Of a stretch of DNA of 64,000 nucleotides, positions 12,860 through 25,458 are shown piece by piece (within the stretch, counting starts at the first letter, position 1; the number at the start of each line of letters is the position of its first letter). The stretch covers positions 62,001-126,000 of the forward strand of contig CAWDDF010000010.1 in NCBI GenBank assembly GCA_963801035.1, in the 5' to 3' direction. The stretch is from JACCZX01 sp963801035. Its GTDB lineage: Bacteria > Pseudomonadota > Gammaproteobacteria > Burkholderiales > Burkholderiaceae_F. The position numbers were made by a program, and so were the translations under genes. Under the pieces are notes generated by a model. That model searched no databases. It was not told where the DNA came from and saw only the letters and a list, made by a program, of their open reading frames with translations.

Positions 12860-12915
12860 CGACGAACTCCGATCGTGGGTCGATAACGGAGCAGCCAGCA
12901 TACCTACTTCGTTTG

Positions 12916-14292
12916 CTAACTCATGAAGCCCAAATTTGGCTGCGAGAAGTTGGCCAGATTCGGCAGGATCACCGGCAAATTGGCATCGGTAACACCCATC
13001 CATTTCGCCATCGTGGCCGCGTACTGCTCGACAGACGTTGTGGGAATCAACCGGCCATTGCCAGCGTCGGTCGCCACGTTCGGAGTCAGGTCGGGGAACG
13101 CGCCGTAGATTTCCTTGCCTTTGACGCCGCCGCCGACGACGAAGTGATGCGAGCCCCAGCCGTGATCGCTGCCGTCGCCGTTCTGGATCAGCGTGCGACC
13201 GAAGTCGGATGCGGTGAAAAGCGTCACGTCGTTGGCGGTGCCCATCGCGTCCATCGTCGTCTGGAAGAAAGAAATCGCCGCCGCCAGCTGCGTCAGCAGG
13301 TTGGTGTGAGTCGTCACCTGGTTTGCATGGGTGTCGTAACCGCCCATCGATACCAGAAATACCTGGCGCGCGGCGCCGAGCGCGCTGCGGACGCTGATGA
13401 CTTTGGCGACCATCGCAAGTTGTGTTGCGAGTGAGTTGCCCGCCGGCGGCGTCAGCGCTGGTGCCCCTGCGAGCGCGGCAGACAGCGCTGCATTGGCGTC
13501 GATCGAGCGTGCGTTGACCTTGACCGTGTCGTTTTCGAACAGGTGCGTGCGGTTGCGCGTAAGAACTGTCCGCAGCGCGGTGGATGCCGCTGCCGATCCG
13601 TATAGCGTCGGCGTGCCGCCGGTCAGTGCGCCAAATCCCACCGCGCCCTGCGTCGCGTCGAGCTGAAACGGCTGCGCCTGCTGCCCGCTCAAGAAGACTG
13701 CGTTGCCGGCCACGTTCAGGCACGTGAAGATGCTGTTGCCGTTCTGCGCGGCGAGCAGGTCTCCGATGCGGCCGCCCCATCCGTACTTGGCACCTTCTGG
13801 CGCCGACGATTGCCACACCGACTGCTGATCGTTGTGCGAAAAGAGTTTCGGCGGCAATGGATAACCAGGCGTCTGAAACTGCGCGCGTGTTGTCGGCTGG
13901 ATCAGCGGTCCGACGTTGGAGACGATCGCGCATTTCTGCTGATCGAACAGTGGTACCAGCGGCGCCAGTGGCGTCGGCAACGAAAGCTGCAGGCCACCGG
14001 GCAGCGGAGTGATCGGCACGAGCGGGGTCAGCTGCGTCGCCTGATCCCATGCAATTCCGCTGCGGCCGACCGAGTACTTGCCGTAGTTGAGCGCATCGAA
14101 CGGCACGACCGTGTTGTGGCCGTCGTTGGCGCCGTACAGGAATACGCACACCAGTGCCTTGTAGCCACCGGTGACTTGTGCCGACGCGGCGCCGATTGAT
14201 GCGAGGTTCAGTGCGAACGGAGCTGCGGTGCCTGCGATCGATAGAGCCGATGCCTGGCGCAGAAATTCGCGGCGGGAAGCTTGGGTCGTCAT
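12916..14292 (-). CDS. DUF1501 family protein, Tat-exported
   Basis: 458 residues, intact. The N-terminus carries a twin-arginine signal (SRREFLRQASALSIAGTAA) ending in an Ala-rich cleavage region (IGAASAQ), so the protein should be exported folded to the periplasm. DUF1501 belongs to the alkaline-phosphatase-like/sulfatase superfamily: visible motifs are VCVFLYGANDGHNTVVP near residue 45, VSMGGYDTHANQ near 320 and TASDFGRTLIQNGDGSDHGW near 365, which match the metal-site regions of that fold. It starts 11 bases after the stop of the DUF1800 gene upstream, so the two form one operon, as in many proteobacteria. Function is not established; the pair is often described as a secreted or surface-associated unit. 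Confidence 0.9.
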   Translation of the reverse strand: MTTQASRREFLRQASALSIAGTAAPFALNLASIGAASAQVTGGYKALVCVFLYGANDGHNTVVPFDALNYGKYSVGRSGIAWDQATQLTPLVPITPLPGGLQLSLPTPLAPLVPLFDQQKCAIVSNVGPLIQPTTRAQFQTPGYPLPPKLFSHNDQQSVWQSSAPEGAKYGWGGRIGDLLAAQNGNSIFTCLNVAGNAVFLSGQQAQPFQLDATQGAVGFGALTGGTPTLYGSAAASTALRTVLTRNRTHLFENDTVKVNARSIDANAALSAALAGAPALTPPAGNSLATQLAMVAKVISVRSALGAARQVFLVSMGGYDTHANQVTTHTNLLTQLAAAISFFQTTMDAMGTANDVTLFTASDFGRTLIQNGDGSDHGWGSHHFVVGGGVKGKEIYGAFPDLTPNVATDAGNGRLIPTTSVEQYAATMAKWMGVTDANLPVILPNLANFSQPNLGFMS

Positions 14293-14302
14293 GGCGGTCT
14301 CC

Positions 14303-15994
14303 TTACTTCTGCACCAGGTATTCGGGGGACGCCATCGTCAGCAGGATGGCGGCATAGACGCGGTTCGTTGGCCCATTGCCGGTCATCGCAATTGCGTTGA
14401 TGGCAGTACGCAGATCGTTGCGCAGGGCTGTGTCCATCGTGCCGTACATCAGGCAGCGGTTGACTCGGTCGAGCAGCGCGTCGGCGTTGCCGGCCAATGC
14501 GATGTCGCTGGTGTAATCGGCTCGCACGTCGCGCGGACTTCCAATGCCCGCACCTGACGGCACAACACCCTGCATGTAGTTGGTGTAACCCGCCACCGAG
14601 GTCTCGCCGATCAGCTGAAACTCGGGCGCGACCAGGCCAGCAGCGGCGATCGCGGTGTTCGGCGGCACGTAGCCAGGGCGGAAGAAGTTGAACACCGACG
14701 GCGAGCGCCACGGCTGTTGACCGAGCGAAGTCGCCGCGCTGTCGAGATTGCGAATCGTCCAGTTGCCCGACGCCGACGTCGCCTTGAAGCAGCGCGCCCA
14801 GTTCGCCAGCCGCACTACGGGCTCGCGCACCTTGCCGAATTGCGGATCGGCGATCTTGCTCGCGTCGCGCGCTTCGGTGTCGAGCAGGATCGCGCGCAGC
14901 ATCGCCTTCATGTCGCCGCGCACGCCCTGGCCGTTATTGACGCACGCCGCGGCGACGCGCCCCGTGTATGCCGCGCTGGGGTTGCTGGTGACCAGGCGCT
15001 GGATCAGCTGCCGGCCGATGAACGGGCACAGGTTCTGATGATTGAACAGGCGGTCGAGGGCGAGCGCCAGGCTTTGCTCGCCCGATGTGCCGGCGGGAAT
15101 CGTGGTGCCGAGGAAAGTCTTCGCGCCTGTCTCGTGATAGTTCGCATACATCTTCATCGGCTTGACCGTGCGTTGCGGATCGGTAACCACCGTGCCGCGA
15201 AACTCTGCGTTCGAGGTTCCCGTCGCAGCCCAGCCCCAGCCGGTGAACACCCGCGCGAGTCCGCTGACGTCGGCGTTGTTGTACGTCTCGACCGGGGCGT
15301 TGTTGACCAGCACCGGTGTGCCATCGAGGTTGAGCTGATACAGGCCGATCGTGAAGAGCTGCGTTACCTCACGCGCAAAATTTTCATCGGGTACCGCGCC
15401 GGTGACAGGGTCGGCCTTCTTGTTACCGAGGTGCGACAGATAGATGCCCATCATCGGACTCGTGGCCACCGCCTCGATCAACTGCCGGTAGTTGCCAAAC
15501 GCGTGTTGCCCGAGCAGATCGGCGTAGTTCGCCAGACCGTCGGAGTACGCGGCGATCGTGTTGTCGCCGCCGGATACGACGACCAGTTCCGACAGCGCAA
15601 ACTTCACGCGCTGTCGCAGCTGATCGGGCGCGGGAATCGCCTGCTGCCAGAACGAGTCCTGCATGAAGTTGAAGTTGGCGGTGTTGGCACCTGGAGTGAA
15701 GTTCGCCTGCACGTATGGCAGATGGGGCGTGGCCGGTAGCGCGAATTGCTCGTCGAGCCACGCTGCATAACCAATCGATTGCACGCGCGCGATGTCGCTA
15801 TCCGTCGGGCCGAAGGTGGCCTGCGTCAAAAACCGCGCGGCTTCATCGGCGGTCGGGCCCGCCGACGGTGGCGCAGGAGCAGGCGCGGGTGCGGGCGACG
15901 ATCCTCCGCCGCACGCAGTGATACTTACGGTCGTGGCCGCGACCGCTGCGGCAAAGAGAATGCGCGCCATGTTGCGGCCAGACTTTTTATCCAT
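14303..15994 (-). CDS. DUF1800 family lipoprotein
   Basis: About 563 residues, intact. I choose the ATG at 15994 (MDKKSGRNMARILFAAA) because GGGAG lies 7 bases upstream; an in-frame ATG at 16012 lacks this. The signal peptide ends in a lipobox (SITAC with Gly-Gly-Gly after Cys), followed by a short Pro/Ala spacer, so it is a predicted lipoprotein. DUF1800 motifs are visible: AARFLTQATFGPTDSDI near residue 60, NFAREVTQLFTIGLYQLN in the middle, RVFTGWG, and PEYLVQK at the end. It is the first gene of the DUF1800-DUF1501 operon. Known members are uncharacterised. Confidence 0.9.
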   Translation of the reverse strand: MDKKSGRNMARILFAAAVAATTVSITACGGGSSPAPAPAPAPPSAGPTADEAARFLTQATFGPTDSDIARVQSIGYAAWLDEQFALPATPHLPYVQANFTPGANTANFNFMQDSFWQQAIPAPDQLRQRVKFALSELVVVSGGDNTIAAYSDGLANYADLLGQHAFGNYRQLIEAVATSPMMGIYLSHLGNKKADPVTGAVPDENFAREVTQLFTIGLYQLNLDGTPVLVNNAPVETYNNADVSGLARVFTGWGWAATGTSNAEFRGTVVTDPQRTVKPMKMYANYHETGAKTFLGTTIPAGTSGEQSLALALDRLFNHQNLCPFIGRQLIQRLVTSNPSAAYTGRVAAACVNNGQGVRGDMKAMLRAILLDTEARDASKIADPQFGKVREPVVRLANWARCFKATSASGNWTIRNLDSAATSLGQQPWRSPSVFNFFRPGYVPPNTAIAAAGLVAPEFQLIGETSVAGYTNYMQGVVPSGAGIGSPRDVRADYTSDIALAGNADALLDRVNRCLMYGTMDTALRNDLRTAINAIAMTGNGPTNRVYAAILLTMASPEYLVQK

Positions 15995-16207
15995 CGTGTT
16001 CTCCCAATCCATCCGTGACGCGAATGTGCACGGCCACCGACCTGACGGGAAGCGGGGTTACAAAGCGAAACGCTTGTAAAACATCAGACGCAGAAGGTTC
16101 GGTGTCCGGCCCTAAAGTCTGTCGGCATCGCACCGAAGTGCTGCACATGTTCGCAGACGAGCGGACGATTCGGTATCGTTAGCGGTTACACACGAAGCCC
16201 TCCGCCG

Positions 16208-18265
16208 ATGGACAACGCAGATCACAACAATCCTCTATTGCAGCCGTGGGAAGAACCGTTCGGTCTGCCACCGTTCGAGCGGGTGCGACCCGAACACTTC
16301 GCGCCCGCATTCGAGCAGGCAATGGCCGCGCATCGAGCAGAGATCGAGCGCATCGCAAATGCTTCCGATGCGCCGACCTTCGAAAACACAATCGCTCCGC
16401 TCGACCGCAGCGGCAGGCTGCTGAGGCGGACCGAGCAGCTGTTCTCCAATCTGACTGCGTCCGAAACGTCGCCGCTCTTGCAGGCGGTCGAGCGCGACTT
16501 TTCACCGAAACTGGCTGCGCATGAAAACGCCATTCTGCTGAATCAGAAACTGTTCGCACGTATCGACGAGCTATATGCGCAGCGCGCAACGCTATCGTTG
16601 AGCGCCGAGCAGACGCGATTGCTCGAGCGCGTGCATCTCGACTCGGTGCTGGCAGGTGCTCGACTGTCAGCGCAAGCGAAGAAGAGATTGAGTGAGCTTG
16701 TGCAGCGGCTCGCACAGCTTCAGACGGCGTTTTCGCAGAACGTTCTGGCTGACGAAGCCGAGTGGTGTTTGTGGCTGAACGGCGAAGACGACTTGAAGGG
16801 ATTGCCTGAATCGGTACGAGCCGCTGCAAGAACTGCCGCCGAGCAGCACGGCCGACCTGAGGGCTTCGCCATCACGCTCAGCCGTTCGCTGGTCGTTCCC
16901 TTCCTCACGCACTCTGAGCGCCGCGATTTGCGCGAGCAGGCGTTCAACGCATGGACGCGTCGCGGCGAGAACGACGGTCCGAACGACAATCGCCCGATTG
17001 CCAGGGAAATTCTGAAGTTGCGGGCCGAGCAGGCTCGCCTGAATGGCTATGCGACCTATGCCGACTACGCATTGGTCGATCGCATGGCCGGAAAGCCGGA
17101 TGCGGTCGCCAAGCTGCTCGAGAACGTATGGGAGCCTGCTAAAGCAAAAGCGGCCGAAGAAGTCGAAGCGCTGCGTGCAGTTGCCTCTGCGCGCGGCGAG
17201 CCCGGCGACATCGCGCCTTGGGACTGGCGCTACTACGCCGAGCTGGTTCGCAAGCAGCGCTATGACATCGACGATGCAATGGTAAAGCCGTACTTCGCGC
17301 TCGACCGGATGGTGGAGGCAGCGTTCGATTGTGCGAACCGCTTATTCGGCATCGAATTCATCCGGCGTCCCGACATCGTTGCGTATCACCCAGACGTGCG
17401 CGTGTACGAAGTGCGGCGCGGCGAGTATCCGATCGGCGTGTTCCTGCATGACAACTTCGCGCGTCCGACCAAGCGCGGCGGCGCGTGGATGGGCCACTAT
17501 CGCTCGCAGTCGCGTATCGATGGCGACATCCTGCCGATCGTCGTCAACAACAACAACTTCGCCAAGGGCGATCCGACGCTGCTGTCGCTCGACGACGTGC
17601 GCACGCTATTTCACGAGTTCGGACACGGCTTGCACGGACTGTTGTCGCAGGTAACTTACGAGCGGCTCTCCGGTACGCGCGTGTTGCGTGACTTCGTCGA
17701 ATTGCCTTCGCAGTTATTCGAACACTGGGCTGTCGAGCCCGAGGTGCTGAAGAAGCACGCCCGGCATGTACAAACCGGCGAGCCGATTCCGGATGAGTTG
17801 ATAAAGCGGCTGCAGCGCGCTCAACATTTCAATCAGGGGTTCGAGACCGTCGAATACACCGCGTGCGCATTGCTGGATATGGCCCTGCATGCGCAGGCAA
17901 CGGAGGAGGGCGTTGACATCACGCGGTTCGAGCAGCAGGAGCTCGACCGGCTGGGAATGCCGCGCGAGATGGTGCTGCGTCACCGGCTGCCGCACTTCGG
18001 TCATCTGTTCTCGAGCGCAAGCTACGCAGCAGGTTATTACGTTTACATGTGGGCTGAAGTGCTTGACGCCGACGGCTTCGACGCGTTTGTCGAGGCGGGC
18101 AATCCATTCGACCCCGCGGTTGCTGCGCGTCTGCTGAAGTATGTTTACTCGTCGGGCAACACGCTCGAGCCTAGCGCTGCGTACCGGGCATTTCGTGGTC
18201 GCGATGCGACCGTCGAACCCCTGTTGATCCAGCGCGGACTGATGAGGCAAGCACAGCCGGCGTAA
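16208..18265 (+). CDS. M3 family metallopeptidase (peptidyl-dipeptidase Dcp / oligopeptidase A type)
   Basis: 685 residues, intact, the usual length of Dcp/PrlC. This cytoplasmic zinc peptidase degrades short peptides; Dcp removes C-terminal dipeptides. The active site is FHEFGHGLHGLL (HEXXH) near residue 465, with the third zinc ligand in the following VELPSQLFEHW. The N-terminal signature NPLLQPWE..FGLPPFERVRPEHF and SRSLVVPFLTHSERRDLREQAF fit Dcp slightly better than OpdA. No signal peptide is evident. It stands alone, convergent with the aminotransferase gene. The 195 bases upstream hold no other gene. Confidence 0.9.
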   Translation: MDNADHNNPLLQPWEEPFGLPPFERVRPEHFAPAFEQAMAAHRAEIERIANASDAPTFENTIAPLDRSGRLLRRTEQLFSNLTASETSPLLQAVERDFSPKLAAHENAILLNQKLFARIDELYAQRATLSLSAEQTRLLERVHLDSVLAGARLSAQAKKRLSELVQRLAQLQTAFSQNVLADEAEWCLWLNGEDDLKGLPESVRAAARTAAEQHGRPEGFAITLSRSLVVPFLTHSERRDLREQAFNAWTRRGENDGPNDNRPIAREILKLRAEQARLNGYATYADYALVDRMAGKPDAVAKLLENVWEPAKAKAAEEVEALRAVASARGEPGDIAPWDWRYYAELVRKQRYDIDDAMVKPYFALDRMVEAAFDCANRLFGIEFIRRPDIVAYHPDVRVYEVRRGEYPIGVFLHDNFARPTKRGGAWMGHYRSQSRIDGDILPIVVNNNNFAKGDPTLLSLDDVRTLFHEFGHGLHGLLSQVTYERLSGTRVLRDFVELPSQLFEHWAVEPEVLKKHARHVQTGEPIPDELIKRLQRAQHFNQGFETVEYTACALLDMALHAQATEEGVDITRFEQQELDRLGMPREMVLRHRLPHFGHLFSSASYAAGYYVYMWAEVLDADGFDAFVEAGNPFDPAVAARLLKYVYSSGNTLEPSAAYRAFRGRDATVEPLLIQRGLMRQAQPA

Positions 18266-18307
18266 TCCGCAGGCGGGCCGCTTCGATCAAGCAACGGATC
18301 GCTGCGG

Positions 18308-19480
18308 CTACCGCTTCAAAAAGCTGGCCAACCGGGAAGCGCCCTGTGCCAGCAGCGCATCGGAGGCGGCGAAGCACCAACGAAGATAGCCTTCGCCCTC
18401 GGGGCCGAACGCCGCACCGGGCGCAATACCGAGACCAGCTTCAGCCACCAATTGTTTGGCCAGCGCGACACTGTCGTCGCTGCGGCCGGCGATGCGAAAG
18501 AACAGGTACATCGCGCCGGGCGGCGGTGCTACTTCAAGTCCAGGCAGGGCCGCCAGTGCGGACACGAGCAAGTCGCGTGATGAGTGCAAGCGTGCGACGG
18601 TTTGCTGCACCGATGATTCGCCTTCGTTGACTGCGACCACCCCGGCGCGCTGCACGAATGGCGGTGCGCACGAAGTGTTGAACTCGATCACTTTTCCAAG
18701 TTGCTCGATAAGGCGGCGTGGCGCAACGATCCAGCCAAGCCGCCATCCGGTCATCGTCCAGCTCTTCGAAAATGTATTGGCGCTGATCACGCGATCGTCG
18801 TCAGTGAGCTGCGACAGCACGCTGGGTGCATGACCATTGATCGTCATCGAGGGCTCGAACACGATGCGCTCGTACGCATCGTCGCAGACAAGCCAGATGC
18901 CGTGCCGGCGACAGTGCGCGAGCAGTTGATCCCAGTCGATCTGCGGCATCGTCCAGCCGGTGGGATTGTTCGGCGAGTTCACCAGCACTATTCGTGTGTT
19001 CGGAGTCGCCGCGTCGAGAAGCTGCTGCAAGTCGAGTGACCACACGCCGTTGCGGCACGTCAGCGAAACCGGCACGACATCAGCGCTCATGATGCGCGGC
19101 ATCGCTGTCAGATTCGGCCACACCGGCGTGACGATGACGACGCGATCACCGGGATCGATCAACGCCTGATCGATCAGCGAAAGCGCGTGCACGCCTGCAC
19201 TCGTGACGGCAATGCGACTAACGTCGATGCGTTCAGCGGGAGCGTGAAGGCGGTTGGCATACGCAGCCAGCGCCTCGCGCAGCTCGATCAGGCCGAGGTT
19301 ATGGTTGTAGAAAGTTTCGCCGGCATCGAGCGCGCTCTTCGCGGCGTCGCGGATAAAGCCAGGCGTGACCTGATCGCCTTCGCCGAACCAGAATTTCAGG
19401 ATATCGGAGCGGCCAATGCCCGCGTTGGCGACTTCGCGGATGCGCGACGCAGGCAACGCGTCGATCGTTGGACGAATCAT
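18308..19480 (-). CDS. Class I/II pyridoxal-phosphate aminotransferase
   Basis: 390 residues, intact; fold-type I. The PLP lysine lies in SANTFSKSWTMTGWRLGW (near residue 235) and other family signatures are NSPNNPTGW, VCDDAYERIVFE and FYNHNLGLIELREALA. It transfers an amino group between a keto acid and an amino acid; the substrate cannot be told from sequence. The ATG has GGAG 8 bases upstream. It follows an Ldh-family oxidoreductase gene by 33 bases on the same strand, with an SDR gene before that, so it probably belongs to the same operon under the 21354-21374 operator. Such a grouping suggests metabolism of a keto acid generated from a hydroxy acid. Confidence 0.88.
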   Translation of the reverse strand: MIRPTIDALPASRIREVANAGIGRSDILKFWFGEGDQVTPGFIRDAAKSALDAGETFYNHNLGLIELREALAAYANRLHAPAERIDVSRIAVTSAGVHALSLIDQALIDPGDRVVIVTPVWPNLTAMPRIMSADVVPVSLTCRNGVWSLDLQQLLDAATPNTRIVLVNSPNNPTGWTMPQIDWDQLLAHCRRHGIWLVCDDAYERIVFEPSMTINGHAPSVLSQLTDDDRVISANTFSKSWTMTGWRLGWIVAPRRLIEQLGKVIEFNTSCAPPFVQRAGVVAVNEGESSVQQTVARLHSSRDLLVSALAALPGLEVAPPPGAMYLFFRIAGRSDDSVALAKQLVAEAGLGIAPGAAFGPEGEGYLRWCFAASDALLAQGASRLASFLKR

Positions 19481-19513
19481 GTTTCGGCTCCGAAGGGGAG
19501 CCGGATTATCCAG

Positions 19514-20574
19514 TCAATGCGATCTCGGTATCGGAGCGGGCATCGGGACCGAAAGCCGCGTCGACCATTCCTGAAGCGTCGGCAGGATGTCTTCATGCAG
19601 TGCGACACCGTTGGCCAACTGTTCGCGACGCCGCGCGAGTCCGCGTTCGCCGGGCATCCGCACTGCATCAACGCCTGCGCGCGGCGGATTCTGACGACAT
19701 GCGTGTGCGATCCAATCGGCTTGCCGAGCAAATGCATTCGAGCCCGCCGAACGCCGCCGGATCGATTGCCTGCACGAACACGGTAGCGCCCCATCCTTCC
19801 TTTGCGTCAGCACGTCCATGGCCGGCAAGTCCGCCGGTCAATATCTCCACGATCAGCGCGAGCGCGTAACCCTTGTGCCCTGCATCGAGGCCGCCCGCCG
19901 GCAAAATCGTGCCGCGCGGCTCGGAAAACAAAACCTTCGGGTCATCGGTTGCGTCGCCGGCGGCCGTCAACAGCCAGGGATGTGCGAGTCGCTGACCGCT
20001 CTTGTGCAATCGAGCCGTCATCCCATTGGTGGTCAGTGATGCCGACAAGTCGATCAACACAGGATCGCCTGCTGTAGGGAATCCGAAGGCGATTGGGTCC
20101 GGAGTGAAGACCGCCTGCGTACCGCCGTGCGGCGCAACGCTTGCTGCGTTCGGATCGGAGCACGAAAGCAGCAATACAAAGCCGCGCTCCGTTGCGCGCG
20201 ACAGATACGCGGCAAGGCATGCGATGTGGTGACTGCGTCGGATGATCACAGTGCCGGTGCCGCAGCGCTGTGCGCGCTCGATCGCGTCGTCGATCGCGAG
20301 CTGCGTCAGCCAGGGACCCGGCAGACGTCGGCCGTCCCACAGCGCGCTGGCTACGCGCTCCTCGACGACCTGGTGCCGGCCGGTGCGTGTCATCGTTCCG
20401 GCCTCCAGTTCGCGCAGATAGGGCGCCGAGCAGCGCCAGGCCATGCGTGTCGTGTCCGAGCAGATCGCCTTCGAGCAAAACGTCGGCGACTGCTGTCGCC
20501 ATGTGTTGCTCGAGCTGTGCGCCAAGCAGCAGATCTCGCGCGAACTGCCGCAGCGCCTGGCTGTCGTAGCGCAT
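19514..20574 (-). CDS. Ldh/Mdh-family NAD(P)-dependent oxidoreductase (type 2 malate/lactate dehydrogenase), two frameshifts
   Basis: About 353 codons after correction. Members (malate, ureidoglycolate, sulfolactate, piperideine-2-carboxylate and diketogulonate dehydrogenases) interconvert 2-hydroxy and 2-keto acids using NAD(P). Start MRYDSQALRQFARDLLL with EGDLLGHDTHGLALLG (His of the catalytic region); the middle frame (from ~20440) reads RELEAGTM, GTVIIRRSHHIACLAAYLS, VAPHGGTQAVFTPDPIAFGFP, AGGLDAGHKGYALALIVEIL; the last frame (after ~19745) ends ARQADWIAHACR... The ATG overlaps the stop of the SDR gene (TGATG), so they are translationally coupled. Both breaks fit one extra base each. The exact substrate is unknown. 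Confidence 0.82.
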
Positions 20575-21320
20575 CAATAAACTGCGCGGCCGCCCGACAG
20601 ATCAAACACCGCGCCAGTCGAGAACGAACACTCTTCGGTCGCAAGCCAGCAGACAAGGGCGGCGATCTCGTCGACCTCGCCGAAGCGCCCCATCGGAATC
20701 TTCGACAGCATGAAGTCGATGTGGCCCTGCGTCATCTGCGCAAACATTCCCGTCTTCACTGCGGCCGGCGTCACGCAGTTCACACGGATTCCCGTTTTTG
20801 CGAGTTCCTTGCCGAGCGATTTGGTCAACGCGATAACGCCGGCCTTCGACGCGCTGTACGCGCTTGCATTCGGATTGCCTTCCTTGCCGGCGATCGATGC
20901 GATATTGACAATGCGGCCGTAATCGTTGGCCTCCATGTGCGCAATCAGCGCGCGGTTGCACAGAAAGACGCCGGTGAGGTTGATGTCGAGAACTTCCCTC
21001 CACGCGTCGACCGGATACTGTTGCACTGTCGTATTCGGGCCCGTGATGCCCGCGCTGCAAATCAGCGCGTCGATGCGGCCAAGCGCTTTCACGCTGGCGT
21101 CGCATGCACGCCGTACTTCCTCTTCGCGGGTGACGTCGAGCGTGTGCGTGTGCGAATTGCCGCCAAGCGACTTCGCGGCGGTTGCCAACGCGGCTGAATC
21201 CCGATCCCACAAACTGACTCGCGCGCCGGATGCGATCAGCCGCTGCGCGATCGAGTAGCCGATCCCCGCGGCGCCGCCTGTGACGATCGCGCCGCGACCC
21301 TGCATATCGAGCTTGTTCAT
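20574..21320 (-). CDS. SDR-family NAD(P)-dependent dehydrogenase
   Basis: About 248 residues, intact. Classical short-chain dehydrogenase: cofactor motif TGGAAGIG near residue 13, catalytic Ser in NIASIAG, YSASK (Tyr/Lys) near 150, and a C-terminus typical for sugar-acid/3-oxoacyl reductases. The ATG at 21320 was chosen for GGAGGA 5 bases upstream. It is first in the minus-strand set SDR-Ldh-aminotransferase and divergent from a sugar-acid dehydratase, with a shared operator between them. From context it probably oxidises a 2-keto-3-deoxy-sugar acid or related hydroxy acid; this is inference. Confidence 0.88.
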   Translation of the reverse strand: MNKLDMQGRGAIVTGGAAGIGYSIAQRLIASGARVSLWDRDSAALATAAKSLGGNSHTHTLDVTREEEVRRACDASVKALGRIDALICSAGITGPNTTVQQYPVDAWREVLDINLTGVFLCNRALIAHMEANDYGRIVNIASIAGKEGNPNASAYSASKAGVIALTKSLGKELAKTGIRVNCVTPAAVKTGMFAQMTQGHIDFMLSKIPMGRFGEVDEIAALVCWLATEECSFSTGAVFDLSGGRAVY

Positions 21321-21353
21321 CGCTCCTCCAATTTTGTTGAAGGATATCCGCAA

Positions 21354-21374
21354 AATTGGTCAGACCACTTGACC
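21354..21374. promoter_or_regulatory. Predicted FadR/GntR-type operator, copy 1
   Basis: AATTGGTCAGACCA followed by CTTGACC; TGGTC-A-GACCA is a perfect palindrome, the form bound by FadR-subfamily GntR regulators. The same 21 bases, with only the central base changed, occur at 38902-38922 in front of the GntR gene at 38983. It lies between divergent starts at 21320 and 21451 and overlaps a possible -35 (TTGACC, 21369-21374) for the dehydratase. Confidence 0.7.
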
Positions 21375-21450
21375 GGTTTCGTTGACCTGCCATACGGTCC
21401 ATGGCTACACTCGCCGCGCCTTTCGGTCGATCCTCTCCGCAAATCCCTGA

Positions 21451-23184
<1,734 letters not shown>

Positions 23185-23223
23185 CAGTCCATGCAAAACT
23201 CTGCGCGTCCCGATCTGCGGCTC

Positions 23224-23289
23224 CGGTGCTCAACGTGCATTTGCACGCCTCCGCTCCTCGCCGCAACCTGGGCCTGCTCGCTACTTTTT
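23224..23289. repeat. Dispersed intergenic repeat, copy 1
   Basis: About 66 bases beginning CGGTGCTC, containing CGCTCCTCGC and GCAACCT, and ending CTCGCTACTTTTT. A clearly related copy lies at 53572-53639, between gspE and gspD. It is non-coding in both places. It includes the small inverted repeat GTGCATTTGCAC. Confidence 0.55.
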
Positions 23290-23309
23290 CATCGGACGCT
23301 GAGCGAGCA

Positions 23310-24292
23310 ATGCGCGCGCTGATCACCGACTACGACTTTCCCGACATCGCACTCGAGCGCGAGGTTTTCAGCGCCGGCGGCGTCGATCTCGTCGAGGCGC
23401 AGTGCAAGAGCGAAGACGATCTGATCGCGGCTGCGCGCGAATGCGATGCGCTGCTGTTGCAGTACGCGCCGGTCGACCGATCGCGTGCTCGCCGCCCTGC
23501 CGCGCATCGGACTCGTCAGCCGCTACGGCGCCGGGTTCGACACGATCGATACCGAAGCCTGCCGCCGCCACGGCGTATGGGTTGCGAACTCGCCGGACTA
23601 CGGCGTCGGAGAAGTCGCAACGCACGCGCTGGCGATGACGCTTGGCGTTGATCCGCCACCTGGCGATCTACGACCGCGACGTCAAGGCCGGGCAAGTGGC
23701 ACTACCTGTCGCCGGGCACGATTCGCCGCGCGAGCGACATGACGGTCGGCATTCTGGGGCTTGGCCGCATCGGCAAGCGCTACGCGGCGCTGGCGCGCGA
23801 CTGCTTCGCCCGCGTGATCGCGTGCGACCCGTACATCATCGATGGCGACTTTCCCGTCGTATCGTTCAGCGCGTCGACGCTGGCAGCAGCTGTTCGAGCA
23901 GGCCGACGTGGTCTCGCTGCATGTTCCGCTGAACGACGAGACGCGCGGCATGGTCGGTGCCGCGCTGCTGGCCGAGCATGAAGCGTGGCAGCGTGCTGGT
24001 CAACACGGCGCGCGGTGGCGTGGTCGACATCGATGCGTTGCGTGGCGGCGCTGGACGACGGCACGCTGGACGGCGCGGCGCTCGACGTGCTGCCCATCGA
24101 GCCGCTCGGCGCCGGACGCATCCGCTGGCCCGCCATCCGCGCGTACTGCTGACGCCGCACGCCGCCTTTTATTCGGCCGAATCTGAAGATCGAACTGCGC
24201 CGCAAGGCGGCGCTGAATATCGTGCAGTGGTGCGGCGACTGGACGCCCGATGTATCCTGTGTTCGAGGGCACGAAGTCGCCCGGACGACTGA
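23310..24292 (+). pseudogene. D-isomer-specific 2-hydroxyacid dehydrogenase (CtBP/SerA-like), heavily frameshifted
   Basis: Fragments in three frames join into a roughly 320-residue dehydrogenase that reduces or oxidises 2-hydroxy/2-keto acids with NAD(P)H. Pieces in order: MRALITDYDFPDIALEREVF; VLAALPRIGLVSRYGAGFDT; DYGVGEVATHALAMTL; MTVGILGLGRIGKRYAALAR (Rossmann GXGXXG); WQQLFEQADVVSLHVPLNDE; VLVNTARGGVVD; GAALDVLPIEPL; HPRVLLTPHAAFYS (catalytic His). At least eight single-base breaks lie near 23473, 23645, 23692, 23882, 23978, 23996, 24048 and 24110. The C-terminal end is uncertain. It lies between the dehydratase and the ABC genes, so it may reduce a product keto acid such as glyoxylate. 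A second intact-looking homologue is at 36194. Confidence 0.7.
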
Positions 24293-24331
24293 GTACGCAG
24301 CGGCGGAATAGCCCGGAGGAGACAACTTCAG

Positions 24332-25396
<1,065 letters not shown>

Positions 25397-25458
25397 AAAC
25401 GCGCGGCAGCGCAGTGAACCACCCAGCTGTGACTCAGCCAACGACCGAAGGAGACAGC

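Noticed and set aside
12389..14149. Long (586-codon) minus-strand frame overlapping the DUF1501 gene
   Set aside because: It is an out-of-frame shadow of DUF1501 and, at its 3' end, of the small membrane protein. It has no domain and is rich in Arg as expected from GC-rich code; only its last part contributes true residues of the membrane protein through frameshifts.
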